Below are positions 9,183-18,478 of a stretch of DNA of 64,000 bases, in pieces. The position numbers and the translations under genes are program-made. The stretch lies in NCBI GenBank assembly GCA_963719975.1, contig CAVRED010000001.1:434001-498000 (forward strand), in the 5' to 3' direction. Positions within the stretch are counted from its first letter, which is position 1. Each line of letters opens with the position of its first letter. The DNA comes from Poindextera sp963719975. GTDB lineage: Bacteria > Pseudomonadota > Alphaproteobacteria > Caulobacterales > Caulobacteraceae. The notes beneath the pieces were generated by a model, which had not been told where the DNA came from, did not search any database, and was given only the letters and a program-made list of their open reading frames with translations.

Positions 9183-10066
9183 TGCGGCGCGGTGTGATCC
9201 TCGCCGGCGGCGCGGGCACCCGGCTGCATCCCCTGACGCTGGCGGTCTCCAAGCAACTCCTGCCCGTCTACGACAAGCCGATGGTCTACTATCCGCTGTC
9301 GGTCCTGATGCTCGCCGGCGTGCGAGACATCCTGATCATCACGACGGGCCAGGACCTTGACGCCTTCAAGCGGCTGTTGGGCGATGGCTCGCCCCTCGGG
9401 CTGGCGTTCAGCTATGCCGTGCAGGCCAAGCCCACCGGCCTTCCCGACGCCTTCGTGCTTGGGGAGGAGTTCCTGGCCGGCGAGGCCAGTGTCATGATTC
9501 TCGGCGACAACATCTTCTTCGGCCAGAATCTCAGCATCGCGCTTCGCGCGGCCGACCAGCGGCAGTCGGGCGCCACGGCCTTCGTCTACCCGGTCATCGA
9601 CCCCGAGCGATACGGCGTGCTCAATGTCCGCCGCGACGGCAGCGTGCACTCCATCGAGGAGAAGCCAAGGCGGCCGAAGTCCAACATGGCGATCACCGGT
9701 CTCTACTTCTTCGATAACCGCGCAAGCGGCTTCGCCCGTGGGCTCAAGCCCTCGGCCCGCGGCGAAACCGAAATCACCGATCTGCTCCGCTGCTACCTCG
9801 AGCAGGGCGAGCTCGCCATCGAGCGGTTCGGCCGCGGCCAGGCCTGGCTCGACACGGGCACCTATGACTCGATGGTTCAGGCCAGCGAGTTCGTGCGCAC
9901 GATCGAGGCCAGGCAGGGGTTGAAGATCGGTTGCATCGAGGAGGTCGCCTATCGCCTTGGCTACATCGACGCCGATGCGCTGCGCGACTTCGCCAGGTCG
10001 CGGCCGAACGCGCCCTACTACCAGTACCTCGCGCGCGTCGCCGACGAGGAAGAGCAGGCCTGGTAG
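9182..10066 (+). CDS. rfbA: Glucose-1-phosphate thymidylyltransferase
   Basis: 294 residues beginning at an ATG that overlaps the rfbB stop by one base. The nucleotide-binding motif GVILAGGAGTRLHPLT near residues 5-20 and the substrate region SKQLLPVYDKPMVYYPLS are diagnostic for RmlA. LGDNIFFG carries the magnesium-binding Asp and EEKPRRPKS the sugar-binding segment. It makes dTDP-glucose from dTTP and glucose-1-phosphate, feeding RfbB. Order rfbB-rfbA without rfbC/D argues that the product may go to an amino sugar rather than rhamnose, or that C/D lie elsewhere. Confidence 0.93.
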   Translation: MRRGVILAGGAGTRLHPLTLAVSKQLLPVYDKPMVYYPLSVLMLAGVRDILIITTGQDLDAFKRLLGDGSPLGLAFSYAVQAKPTGLPDAFVLGEEFLAGEASVMILGDNIFFGQNLSIALRAADQRQSGATAFVYPVIDPERYGVLNVRRDGSVHSIEEKPRRPKSNMAITGLYFFDNRASGFARGLKPSARGETEITDLLRCYLEQGELAIERFGRGQAWLDTGTYDSMVQASEFVRTIEARQGLKIGCIEEVAYRLGYIDADALRDFARSRPNAPYYQYLARVADEEEQAW

Positions 10067-10089
10067 CCTCGATCGGGCGGCCGACGCGC

Positions 10090-10117
10090 TTGCCGGCCAA
10101 AGGCCATCCGCTATGTT
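10090..10117 (+). promoter_or_regulatory. Probable tRNA-Gly promoter
   Basis: TTGCCG at 10090-10095 and TATGTT at 10112-10117 with a 16-base spacer, placed 23 bases before the tRNA. The match to sigma-70 type elements is moderate (4 of 6 in the -10). Position supports it more than sequence. Confidence 0.4.
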
Positions 10118-10140
10118 GCCCGACCGGCCGATCCGGCCAG

Positions 10141-10215
10141 GCGGGCGTAGTTCAGAGGTAGAACGTCAGCTTCCCAAGCTGAATGTCGCGGGTTCGATTC
10201 CCGCCGCCCGCTCCA
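10141..10215 (+). tRNA. tRNA-Gly (anticodon CCC)
   Basis: The acceptor stem GCGGGCG at 10141-10147 pairs perfectly with CGCCCGC at 10205-10211, followed by discriminator T and an encoded CCA. The anticodon stem TCAGC/GCTGA encloses the seven-base loop TTCCCAA, giving anticodon CCC, which reads GGG. The T arm CGGGTTCGATTCCCG is canonical. It is a single tRNA, not a cluster. I see no integrase or duplicated 3' end nearby that would mark it as a used attachment site. Confidence 0.95.
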
Positions 10216-10285
10216 ACGTCTGAGATCTCTGTCGGCCCCAGAGGGCCACTGCGAAGTCGGGCCGGAATACGCACGGGCCTTGGCG

Positions 10286-12457
<2,172 letters not shown>

Positions 12458-12565
12458 GGAAGGTCCCCGGGTGGGCAGCCTGGATAGTTTACCCTGCGCG
12501 GTTGTGCGCCCGGTTAACGGCGGCCATCGCTATAAGGTGGCCAGGCAACGGATGGGGAATGACAC

Positions 12566-13015
12566 ATGACCAACCTTCCACTTCGAATACCGTCCACGGG
12601 CGGCGAGGTCGTCATCGCCTCCGAGCGCGCGGAGACGATGTACAACGCCTTCAAGTTCGCGGCCGCGCGTCGGGTCGACAAGACGATCTACCTGTCCGGC
12701 GTCATCGCCGGACCCGGCCGAGGCGAGGGACGCGACGTAGAGGCTTTCAAGACCCAGCTGCGACGCGCATTCGCCGACATCGGCGCCACGCTTGCCGCGG
12801 CGGGCGCCAGCTTTTCCCACGTTGCGATGATCAACACCTTTCATGTGTGGACGAGCGACAACTTCGAGGGAGACCGCAACGCCCAGCTCGGCGCCTTCGT
12901 CGAGGTGAAAGACGAGTTCATGCCGCCGCCGCACCCCGCCTGGACCGCCGTCGGAACGACGGGACTCGCCATCGATACCGGCGTGGTCGAGATTCAAATG
13001 ATTGCGCACCTCTAG
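12566..13015 (+). CDS. RidA/YjgF/UK114 family protein
   Basis: 149 residues from ATG 12566. Recognisable RidA features are KTIYLSGVIAGPG near the N-terminal third, FADIGATLAAAGASFSHVAMINTFHVW in the middle, and HPAWTAVGTTGLAIDTGVVEIQMIA at the end. The usual substrate-binding Arg of the RidA subfamily (R-x-x-x-V) is not evident; the end reads AWTAVG, so this is probably one of the RidA-like subfamilies (Rid2-7) rather than a true imine deaminase. It is divergent from the histidine kinase with 108 bases between starts. Confidence 0.8.
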   Translation: MTNLPLRIPSTGGEVVIASERAETMYNAFKFAAARRVDKTIYLSGVIAGPGRGEGRDVEAFKTQLRRAFADIGATLAAAGASFSHVAMINTFHVWTSDNFEGDRNAQLGAFVEVKDEFMPPPHPAWTAVGTTGLAIDTGVVEIQMIAHL

Positions 13016-13058
13016 GCGCAGCAGGGGATCGGCTCGCAGCGGTCGGGTGATCAGAGGT

Positions 13059-13103
13059 TTGACGCGCGTCAATGCGGAAGGCCGCCGGCGCGCGCTTATA
13101 TGT
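13059..13103 (+). promoter_or_regulatory. CRP/FNR-type dyad TTGAC-GCGC-GTCAA upstream of the RcnB-like gene
   Basis: A perfect 14-base palindrome at 13059-13072 with the TTGAC-N4-GTCAA layout of CRP/FNR superfamily sites. An AT-rich TTATAT at 13096-13101 can serve as the -10 element, which would put transcription start at about 13107 and the dyad centre at about -42, the classical class II activator position. The geometry is seen in sequence; the binding protein (FixK, FNR or NnrR-like) is inferred. Confidence 0.45.
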
Positions 13104-13149
13104 CTGGCTGATGGGGCGTCCTCTCGCCCACATTGAAAGACTGAAGCTG

Positions 13150-13494
13150 ATGAAGACCTTCGTTCTGGCCGTCGCCGCGACGGCCCTCCTGGTCGGCGGC
13201 GTCGCCAACGCCCAGCCCGACCGGGGTTACAACGGCCAACCCGACCGGGGCTACAATGGTCAACCCGGCCAGGGTTACAACGGCCAACACAGCTACCGGG
13301 TTGTCCATAGCTATAACCGTGGTGAGCGCATCGACCGCGAGGACTGGTCGCGTGGTCAGCCCGTCGACTATCGCTCCCACCATCTTCGCCGCCCGCCACG
13401 CGGCTACGAATGGCGTGAAGTGAACGGCCAGTACGTCCTGGCCGCTGTCGCCACCGGCCTGATCATGTCGATCCTGCTGAACGCCGGCCGCTAG
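13150..13494 (+). CDS. Small secreted RcnB-like protein with 8-residue tandem repeats
   Basis: 114 residues. A signal peptide (MKTFVLAVAATALLVGGVANA) is followed by three copies of Q-P-x-x-G-Y-N-G encoded by 24-base repeats at 13213-13284. The C-terminal half has YNRGERIDREDWSRGQ and RRPPRGYEWREVNGQYVLAAVATGLI, the pattern of the RcnB family of periplasmic proteins, first described in nickel/cobalt homeostasis. Most alphaproteobacterial members have no known role. It is exported to the periplasm; a CRP/FNR-type dyad sits at the right place to activate it. Confidence 0.75.
   Translation: MKTFVLAVAATALLVGGVANAQPDRGYNGQPDRGYNGQPGQGYNGQHSYRVVHSYNRGERIDREDWSRGQPVDYRSHHLRRPPRGYEWREVNGQYVLAAVATGLIMSILLNAGR
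13213..13284 (+). repeat. Three tandem 24-base repeats inside the RcnB-like gene
   Basis: Three in-frame units at 13213, 13237 and 13261, encoding Q-P-D-R-G-Y-N-G twice and Q-P-G-Q-G-Y-N-G once. The units differ at a few third positions, so the array is not a fresh duplication. Repeat number may vary between strains. Confidence 0.85.
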
Positions 13495-13876
13495 CGGTCA
13501 ACGGCCACCCGCAGGTCTGAGCGCCTGTATTCGGAGCGCGACGCCTGCAGTGGCTCGCCTGCTGCATGAACGGCGTTCACCCAGCGACCCGCCGCAGGCG
13601 AACAGCGTTGATCTGAGCGCCGGCGGCGGTCAGGGTCCGTTCAAGCGCCGCGCGTCATACCCAGGTCCCCTGGTCGGTACGGCATACCCATGCCGCGCGG
13701 CGCCGCTTCCCCACCGACGATGAACCGCGGGCAACGAACGGCTCCGCTTCCATTCAGCCGCGCCGGCGCAGTCTCCGCGGCATCACGGGAGGGAAGGGCG
13801 CGCTTGACCCTTCACCTCTCCGAGCCGGTCCGCCCGCTGGGGGCGTTTGGCCGGTGAAGCCGAAGGAGAGTCCATC
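13495..13876. other. 382-base intergenic region with a short dyad
   Basis: No coding frame with a credible start or family resemblance on either strand. The only structure I see is the inverted repeat TGAACG-G-CGTTCA at 13567-13579. It presumably contains the promoter of the downstream secreted protein, but no clear -35/-10 pair stands out. Confidence 0.5.
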
Positions 13877-14263
13877 GTGAACAAGCTTCTCTTAACCGCC
13901 GCGGCCGGCCTGGCCGTGATCGCGGCCCCGATCGCCGCGTCCGCGGCGCCTTATGGCGGATACGGCCATGGCTACCACGGTCAAAGCAACGGCTACCGTG
14001 GCCAGAGCAACGGCTACCGCGGCCAGAGCTATGGCGACAACCGCGGCTGGGACGGCCGGGGTCGCGGCGACAACGGCGGCGCGTTGCTGGCCGCGGGCGT
14101 GTTCGGCCTGGTGCTCGGCGCCATCGCGAGCAGCGCCGCCAACAGCCAGTCGGAAGGCTACTACGACCAGTCCAACTACTACCCGACGTGCAGCTGGGAG
14201 ACCCAAGCCTACCGCAACGCCTGGGGCCAGCTCGAGTACCAGCAGGTCCAGGTTTGCCGTTAA
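13877..14263 (+). CDS. Small secreted Gly/Tyr-rich repeat protein with glycine-zipper segment
   Basis: The GTG at 13877 is chosen because AAGGAGAG lies 6 bases upstream; 128 residues. An N-terminal signal peptide ending in ASAAP is followed by GYGHGYHG and two 7-residue repeats Q-S-N-G-Y-R-G (21-base units at 13982-14023). Then comes a Gly/Ala hydrophobic stretch, GGALLAAGVFGLVLGAIASSAAN, typical of glycine-zipper surface or outer-membrane proteins, and a C-terminal tail with two cysteines (PTCSWETQAY and VQVCR) that could form a disulfide. The function is unknown. It shares the signal-peptide-plus-repeat design of the RcnB-like protein upstream, although the repeat sequences differ. Confidence 0.7.
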   Translation: MNKLLLTAAAGLAVIAAPIAASAAPYGGYGHGYHGQSNGYRGQSNGYRGQSYGDNRGWDGRGRGDNGGALLAAGVFGLVLGAIASSAANSQSEGYYDQSNYYPTCSWETQAYRNAWGQLEYQQVQVCR

Positions 14264-14527
14264 CCGCCGCACCGCAAGCGATGGCCGGCCGAGCCGCAAC
14301 GCTCGCCCCGGCCGTCGTTTACTTCGGGCTCGCGGCCCGCTATAGGCCGCGTCCCATGTCGCGCACCCGCAAAGCCAACCCGCAGAACGCCAACGCCCGT
14401 CCGGGCGATGGACGCGGGCGCGCGCCCAGCCTGTCGTAAGCGACAGCCTGAACCGCCCCGCCGGATGAGGTTGGGGCCAACACCGCAAGCCGACGGGTCC
14501 CGCCTCCAGGATAGAGGAGACGAGACC

Positions 14528-15109
14528 GTGCCAAGACGAAAACGATTGCCTCAGACGCCGGTTCTGGAGAGCCCGCGCCTGGTCCTGCGTCCGATCCGCG
14601 CCGAGGATGCATCCGTCATCCAGCGCCACTTTCCGCATTGGGATGTGGTCAAGCACTTGAATGCGCGCGTTCCGTGGCCCTATCCGGCCGACGGCGCCGC
14701 CGCGAACATGATCGAGACGCTCGGCGAGATGGAGCGCCTGGAGAAGTTCCAGTGGGCGATCACGCTCAAGGGCGGCGACGACGATCTCATCGGGCGCATC
14801 TCGCTCTGGCCCGACGATGGAAAGAGCCGCGAGATGCGCGGCTTTTGGCTCGCCCGAGGGTATTGGGGCCGCGGGATCATGACCGAAGCCGCCGAGCGCG
14901 TAACCGAGTACGCCTTTCTTGGGCTCGGCTGGCCGCACCTTTGGCTGCGTAGCGGGGTGGAGAATGCCGCTTCGCACCGGATCAAGGAGAAGCAGGGTGC
15001 GCGTATAGTCGACCGCGCGCCGGCGGCGTTCGTGTCCGGGCCGAGCGAGACCACGGTCTGGCTGCTGACCCGCGAAGACTGGCTCAGGCGCAGGGAGGAG
15101 ACCGCATGA
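14528..15109 (+). CDS. GNAT family N-acetyltransferase (RimJ/RimL type)
   Basis: 193 residues from GTG 14528, preceded by GAGGAGA. LESPRLVLRPIRAEDA is the standard N-terminal strand of ribosomal-protein-type acetyltransferases; DLIGRISLW forms strand 4 and RGYWGRGIMTEA carries the acetyl-CoA-binding R-x-x-x-G-x-G-like loop, followed by NAASHRIKEKQGAR. Substrate is unknown. Its stop overlaps the start of the next gene (ATGA), so they are translated together. The 264 bases before it contain only a 27-codon frame without support. Confidence 0.8.
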   Translation: MPRRKRLPQTPVLESPRLVLRPIRAEDASVIQRHFPHWDVVKHLNARVPWPYPADGAAANMIETLGEMERLEKFQWAITLKGGDDDLIGRISLWPDDGKSREMRGFWLARGYWGRGIMTEAAERVTEYAFLGLGWPHLWLRSGVENAASHRIKEKQGARIVDRAPAAFVSGPSETTVWLLTREDWLRRREETA

Positions 15110-15670
15110 GCACGCTCCCCGAGGTCCGCCGGGCCGACAAGGCGATGGGCGACGACGAGACGCGGGCGCTGCTCGGGCGCGGGGCAGTGGGCCGGCTGGC
15201 GACCGCCGACGCGGCCGGCCAGCCCTACGTCACGCCCCTGCTCTATGTCTGGGACGGGCGCGAGGTCTGGCTGCACAACGCCATCGTTCCCGGCCACCTT
15301 CAGGGCCAACATCGAGGCGAACCCACGCGTCTGCTTCGAAGTCGACGAGCCGGGGCCGGTGTTCCCATACGGCCGCTTCGAGTGCGACACCTCGATCGCC
15401 TACGAGAGCGCGATCGTGTTCGGCCGCATCCGCGTGGTCGATGACCGCGAGGCCAAGGAAGGCTTCTGCCGCGCGCTGATGGCGAAATACGGGCCCGCCG
15501 ATGGCGCCGCCCGACCGCAAGGCTTCTTCCCCCGCCTGGGCCAGATCGCGGTCTACGCCATCGCCGCCGACCGCATCACCGGCAAGCGGACGCCGCTGCC
15601 GGCGCTCGAGCAGCAATGGCCGGCCGCCGACCACACCGCCACGCCGAACGCCAAGGCGCCGGAATCGTAA
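15106..15670 (+). CDS. Pyridoxamine 5'-phosphate oxidase-like flavin-binding protein (frameshifted)
   Basis: NimA-like split-barrel protein. The first part has ALLGRGAVGRLATADAAGQPYVTPL, the common N-terminal barrel pattern. Near 15311 one extra A breaks the frame: GHL then continues as RANIEANPRVCFEVDE, which is the highly typical sequence of this family. Corrected length is 187 residues. Members bind FMN or heme and reduce small molecules, including nitroimidazoles. Coupled to the upstream GNAT gene by a 4-base overlap. The AT-rich dyad beyond its stop separates it from the next operon. Confidence 0.75.
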
Positions 15671-15686
15671 GCCTTTCGGGATTAGA

Positions 15687-15721
15687 TTGAGAAAATCAAT
15701 TTTTCGATATTGATTTCTCAA
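15687..15721. promoter_or_regulatory. AT-rich dyad upstream of the DUF2089 operon
   Basis: Left arm TTGAGAAAATCAAT (15687-15700) and right arm ATTGATTTCTCAA (15709-15721) are reverse complements except for one extra A. The element is far more AT-rich than its surroundings and lies 41 bases before the DUF2089 gene. TTAGAT before it and ATCTAA after it add an outer pair. This looks like an operator overlapping a promoter, possibly autoregulatory. Confidence 0.55.
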
Positions 15722-15761
15722 AAATCTTGATCTAACTATCGCCCACAGCGGAGGAGCGGCG

Positions 15762-16148
15762 ATGGCGTCGGACCCGAAAGACATCCGAGACTGGCAGGAG
15801 CTGACCCGCCTGACGGGCGGGGAGGCGCTGATCGTCGAACGCGTCCGCCTGGCGGACAAGGGCATCGCGATCGAGGGCGCGTTCGTGCTGCCCGAGCTCG
15901 CGCGGCTCGCGGCCGAGGACCAGGTGTTCGTGGCGGCCTTCGTGCGCAGCCACGGCTCGATCAAGGAGATGGAGCAGGTCTTCGGCGTCAGTTATCCGAC
16001 GATCAAGGCGCGCCTGAACCGCATCGCGGCCAGCCTCACCTTCGTCGAAACCGACCCCGCTCCGCCGAACAGCGAGGTGCTGGAGCGCCTCGGCCGCGGC
16101 GAGATCGACGCCCAGACCGCCATCCGCGAGTTGGAGCAGGGCCGGTGA
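15762..16148 (+). CDS. DUF2089 family helix-turn-helix protein
   Basis: 128 residues from ATG 15762 with GGAGGAG 8 bases upstream. The central part, EDQVFVAAFVRSHGSIKEMEQVFGVSYPTIKARLNRI, is a clear helix-turn-helix and defines DUF2089. The last ~20 residues, LERLGRGEIDAQTAIRELEQ, form a short SHOCT-like helical hairpin that is echoed at the start of the third gene of the operon. Family members are believed to be transcription regulators of envelope-related operons. It overlaps the next gene by four bases (GTGA). Autoregulation through the dyad upstream is inference. Confidence 0.8.
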   Translation: MASDPKDIRDWQELTRLTGGEALIVERVRLADKGIAIEGAFVLPELARLAAEDQVFVAAFVRSHGSIKEMEQVFGVSYPTIKARLNRIAASLTFVETDPAPPNSEVLERLGRGEIDAQTAIRELEQGR

Positions 16149-16405
16149 TCCCGCTCGTCGCCCACGTCATCGTCGAGCCCGAGCACGCCCGGCCGATCCG
16201 GCTCTGGCTGCCGCTCTTCCTGGTCTGGTTGCTGCTGGTGGTGTTGGGCGTCCTGCTTTCGCCGCTGATCATCATCGCCTGCCTGTGGGTCAGGATGAAC
16301 CCCTTCACCACCGTCTGGCGCCTGTGCCGCGTGTTCGCGGCGCTCGCCGGCACCGTCATCGAGGTCCAGGCGCCCGACGCAATGGTCCTGGTCCGCGTCA
16401 TCTGA
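16145..16405 (+). CDS. Small inner-membrane protein of the DUF2089 operon
   Basis: 86 residues from a GTG overlapping the DUF2089 stop. It has one long hydrophobic segment, LPLFLVWLLLVVLGVLLSPLIIIACLWV, probably a hairpin or two short helices, followed by a short basic and amphipathic tail. No family name can be given. Tight overlap makes co-translation with the regulator very likely, so it may be the membrane sensor or effector of the system. Confidence 0.7.
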   Translation: MIPLVAHVIVEPEHARPIRLWLPLFLVWLLLVVLGVLLSPLIIIACLWVRMNPFTTVWRLCRVFAALAGTVIEVQAPDAMVLVRVI

Positions 16406-16416
16406 AGGTTGAAACC

Positions 16417-16839
16417 ATGAGCGAAGATCGCAAGCGCATCCTGGATCTGCTGGCCCAGGGCAAGATCACCGCCGACGAAGCCGAGCGGCTGATCTCGGCG
16501 CTGGCCGGCGAAGGGGCCGGCCCACGCTCCGAGCGCGTCGATGCGCCGCGTCGCACGCCGAAGTACCTGCGGGTGATCGTCAACGCGAATGAAGATGGCC
16601 GCCCGGCCAAGGTCAACATTCGCGTGCCGATGCAGCTGTTGCGCGCTGGCGTGCGCCTCGGCGGCCTGATCCCCCACCACGCGCGCGAGCAGGTCAACGA
16701 GGCGCTTCGCGATCAGGGCATCGACATCGATATCTCGAAGATCAAGCCCGAGAACCTCGAAGAGCTGATTGAGCAGCTGCACGACTTTTCCGTCGACGTC
16801 GACGATGGCAACGCCAACGTTCGCGTCTTCTGCGAGTGA
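16417..16839 (+). CDS. SHOCT-like domain protein of the DUF2089 operon
   Basis: 140 residues from ATG 16417. The N-terminus, RKRILDLLAQGKITADEAERLISAL, is a SHOCT-like helical hairpin as in YvlB/DUF4097 proteins. The rest, KYLRVIVNANEDGRPAKVNIRVPMQLLRAG and the acidic C-terminal FSVDVDDGNANVRVFCE, appears to be a small beta-rich domain. The combination HTH regulator, small membrane protein and SHOCT-like protein recalls the Bacillus yvlABCD envelope-stress type operon, but sequence-level equivalence is only inferred. Confidence 0.7.
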   Translation: MSEDRKRILDLLAQGKITADEAERLISALAGEGAGPRSERVDAPRRTPKYLRVIVNANEDGRPAKVNIRVPMQLLRAGVRLGGLIPHHAREQVNEALRDQGIDIDISKIKPENLEELIEQLHDFSVDVDDGNANVRVFCE

Positions 16840-16844
16840 GGAAC

Positions 16845-16928
16845 ATGATGAGCATCGCCTTCATCGCCGTGAGCTTCGCGCTCGCCGTCTCGCTCTCGGT
16901 CGTGACGTCGGGCAAACCCCGGCCCTGA
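16845..16928 (+). CDS. Possible 27-residue membrane micropeptide
   Basis: ATG 16845 is preceded by GTGAGGA (about 5 bases) and opens a 27-codon frame: MMSIAFIAVSFALAVSLSVV is a single hydrophobic segment, followed by a short polar tail with two positive charges (TSGKPRP). It directly follows the SHOCT-like gene (6 bases) and ends 10 bases before the convergent dapD stop. Good ribosome site and composition support translation, but nothing independent confirms it. Confidence 0.4.
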   Translation: MMSIAFIAVSFALAVSLSVVTSGKPRP

Positions 16929-16938
16929 CGCTCACGCT

Positions 16939-17802
16939 CTAGTCGCGCAAAAGCTCGTTCACTGAGGTCTTCGACCTCGTCTGCGCATCGACGGTCTTGC
17001 CGATGACGGCGCAGATGCGGCTGGGGCCCTCGCCATGCGGGTTGGGCAGCGCGCCGGGGAAGACCACAGAGTACGGCGGCACGTAGCCCCGATGTGTTTC
17101 GCCGGTCGCTCGATCGATGATCGGCGTGGTCGAGGTGATGAAGGTGCCCATCGAGATCACGGCGCCCTCGCCGACGATCACGCCTTCGGCCACCTCGGAG
17201 CGGGCGCCGATGAAGCAGCCGTCCTCGATGATGGTCGGGTTGGTCTGCAACGGCTCGAGCACCCCGCCGATGCCGGCGCCGCCGGAGATGTGACAGTTGG
17301 CGCCGACGTGGGCGCACGAGCCGACGGTCGACCAGGTGTCGATCATCGTCCCCTCGCCGACATAGGCGCCGATGTTGACGAACGAGGGCATGAGCACCGC
17401 GTTCCTGGCGATGAAGGCGCCCCGGCGGACGATCGATCCGGGCACGGCGCGAAAACCGGCCGCCTCGAAGTCGTGCGCCGTCCAGTTGGCGAACTTGCTC
17501 GGGATCTTGTCCCACCAGGGCCCCATGCCCGGCGCGTGACCGAGGTCCGGGCCGTTGCTCATCACCTCGTTGGCGTGCAGGCGAAAGTGCAGCAGCACCG
17601 CCTTCTTCAGCCACTGGTGGATGACCCATTCGCCGTCGATCTTTTCGGCCACGCGCAGTTCGCCGCAGTCGAGAAGCTCGATGGTCTCCTCGACCGTCTC
17701 GCGCTCGAAGCCCTGGGTGGTGTGGCGCAGCGCATCGCGGCCCTCCCAGCTCTTTTCGATCGCGCCTTCCAGATCTTCGAGCGTCCAGCGTCCGCCGGCC
17801 AT
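16939..17802 (-). CDS. dapD: 2,3,4,5-tetrahydropyridine-2,6-dicarboxylate N-succinyltransferase
   Basis: 287 residues. The N-terminal helical domain (IEKSWEGRDAL) leads into KIDGEWVIHQWLKKAVLLHFR, characteristic of DapD, then a left-handed beta-helix with hexapeptide repeats (RRGAFIARNAVLMPSFVNIGAYVGEGTMIDTWSTVGSCAHVG). GGAGIGGVLEPLQTNPTIIED carries the active-site region. It succinylates tetrahydrodipicolinate in lysine and diaminopimelate synthesis. It is the last gene of the minus-strand housekeeping operon, with GGAGAGG upstream of its ATG. Confidence 0.95.
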   Translation of the reverse strand: MAGGRWTLEDLEGAIEKSWEGRDALRHTTQGFERETVEETIELLDCGELRVAEKIDGEWVIHQWLKKAVLLHFRLHANEVMSNGPDLGHAPGMGPWWDKIPSKFANWTAHDFEAAGFRAVPGSIVRRGAFIARNAVLMPSFVNIGAYVGEGTMIDTWSTVGSCAHVGANCHISGGAGIGGVLEPLQTNPTIIEDGCFIGARSEVAEGVIVGEGAVISMGTFITSTTPIIDRATGETHRGYVPPYSVVFPGALPNPHGEGPSRICAVIGKTVDAQTRSKTSVNELLRD

Positions 17803-17817
17803 ATCGCTAGCCTCTCC

Positions 17818-18478
17818 TCAAGTCAGCGCGCGCGACAGGAACGCCGCCAGCGCGTCGGTGCGGAAGTCGACGAAGTCCGCGGTCGAGGCGCTGGCATGCG
17901 GCCCAACCAGCACCGTGGTCATGCCGAGGCGCGCGGCGGGCGCCAAGTTCTTTTCGCTGTCTTCGAAAAAGCAGGTCTCGCCCGGTGTGATCGCGTGCGC
18001 GGCGACCATGCGGGCGAAGGTCGCCGGATGCGGCTTTGGCACGTAGTCGGCGGCCGCGATGTGGAAGATGGCTTCGAACAGGTCGGCCAGTTCCAGCTTG
18101 TCCAGCACCCGCGCCGCGTGCCGCTCGTCGCCGTTGGTGAACACCAACCGGCGGCCGGTGAGCCGCGCCAGCGCCCGCCTGCAGCTCGGGATCCGGCGTG
18201 AGCGCGTCCAGCGAGACGTCGTGGACCTCGTCGAGGTAGCGCTCGGGATCGATGCCGTGGTTGGCCATCAGCCCGGCCAGCGTCGTGCCGTGCTCGTGCA
18301 GATAGCGTTTCTGCAGGGTCCAGGCGTCGTCCCAGGAGAGCGAGAGCTCGCGCGAGACGAACGCCGTCATCTTCTTCTCGATCGCGCTCATGAAGGCGTT
18401 TCCGACCGGGTAGAGGGTGTTGTCGAGATCGAACAGCCAGACCCGGATGTGGCGAAGGTCGGCTTGGGGCGCGGCCAT
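17818..18478 (-). CDS. HAD-superfamily pyrimidine 5'-nucleotidase-like hydrolase (frameshifted)
   Basis: ATG 18478 overlaps the argB stop by one base. Motif I is WLFDLDNTLYP (nucleophile Asp near residue 17). An extra G near 18179 breaks the frame between DPELQA and LARLTGRR; the continuation has motif II VFTNGD, motif III Lys in YVPKPHP and motif IV FFEDSEKN. Corrected length is 219 residues. The DNTLYP/TNGD combination is typical of Sdt1/YjjG-like pyrimidine nucleotidases. Its place between argB and dapD is a context I associate with Caulobacter relatives. Substrate is not proven. Confidence 0.8.

Noticed and set aside
10141..10215. tRNA-Gly as an integration site
   Set aside because: No integrase gene, no duplicated tRNA 3' end and no compositional change on either side.
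10234..10247. GGCCC-CAGA-GGGCC hairpin after the tRNA as an intrinsic terminator
   Set aside because: Only five pairs and no T tract follows; random in DNA of this composition.
13982..14023. Short direct repeats as a CRISPR array
   Set aside because: Units are contiguous, in frame with a secreted protein and have no spacers.
14356..14439. 27-codon frame starting MSRTRKANPQ between the Gly/Tyr-rich protein and the GNAT gene
   Set aside because: No ribosome-binding site and no hydrophobic or conserved character; composition follows the local GC bias.
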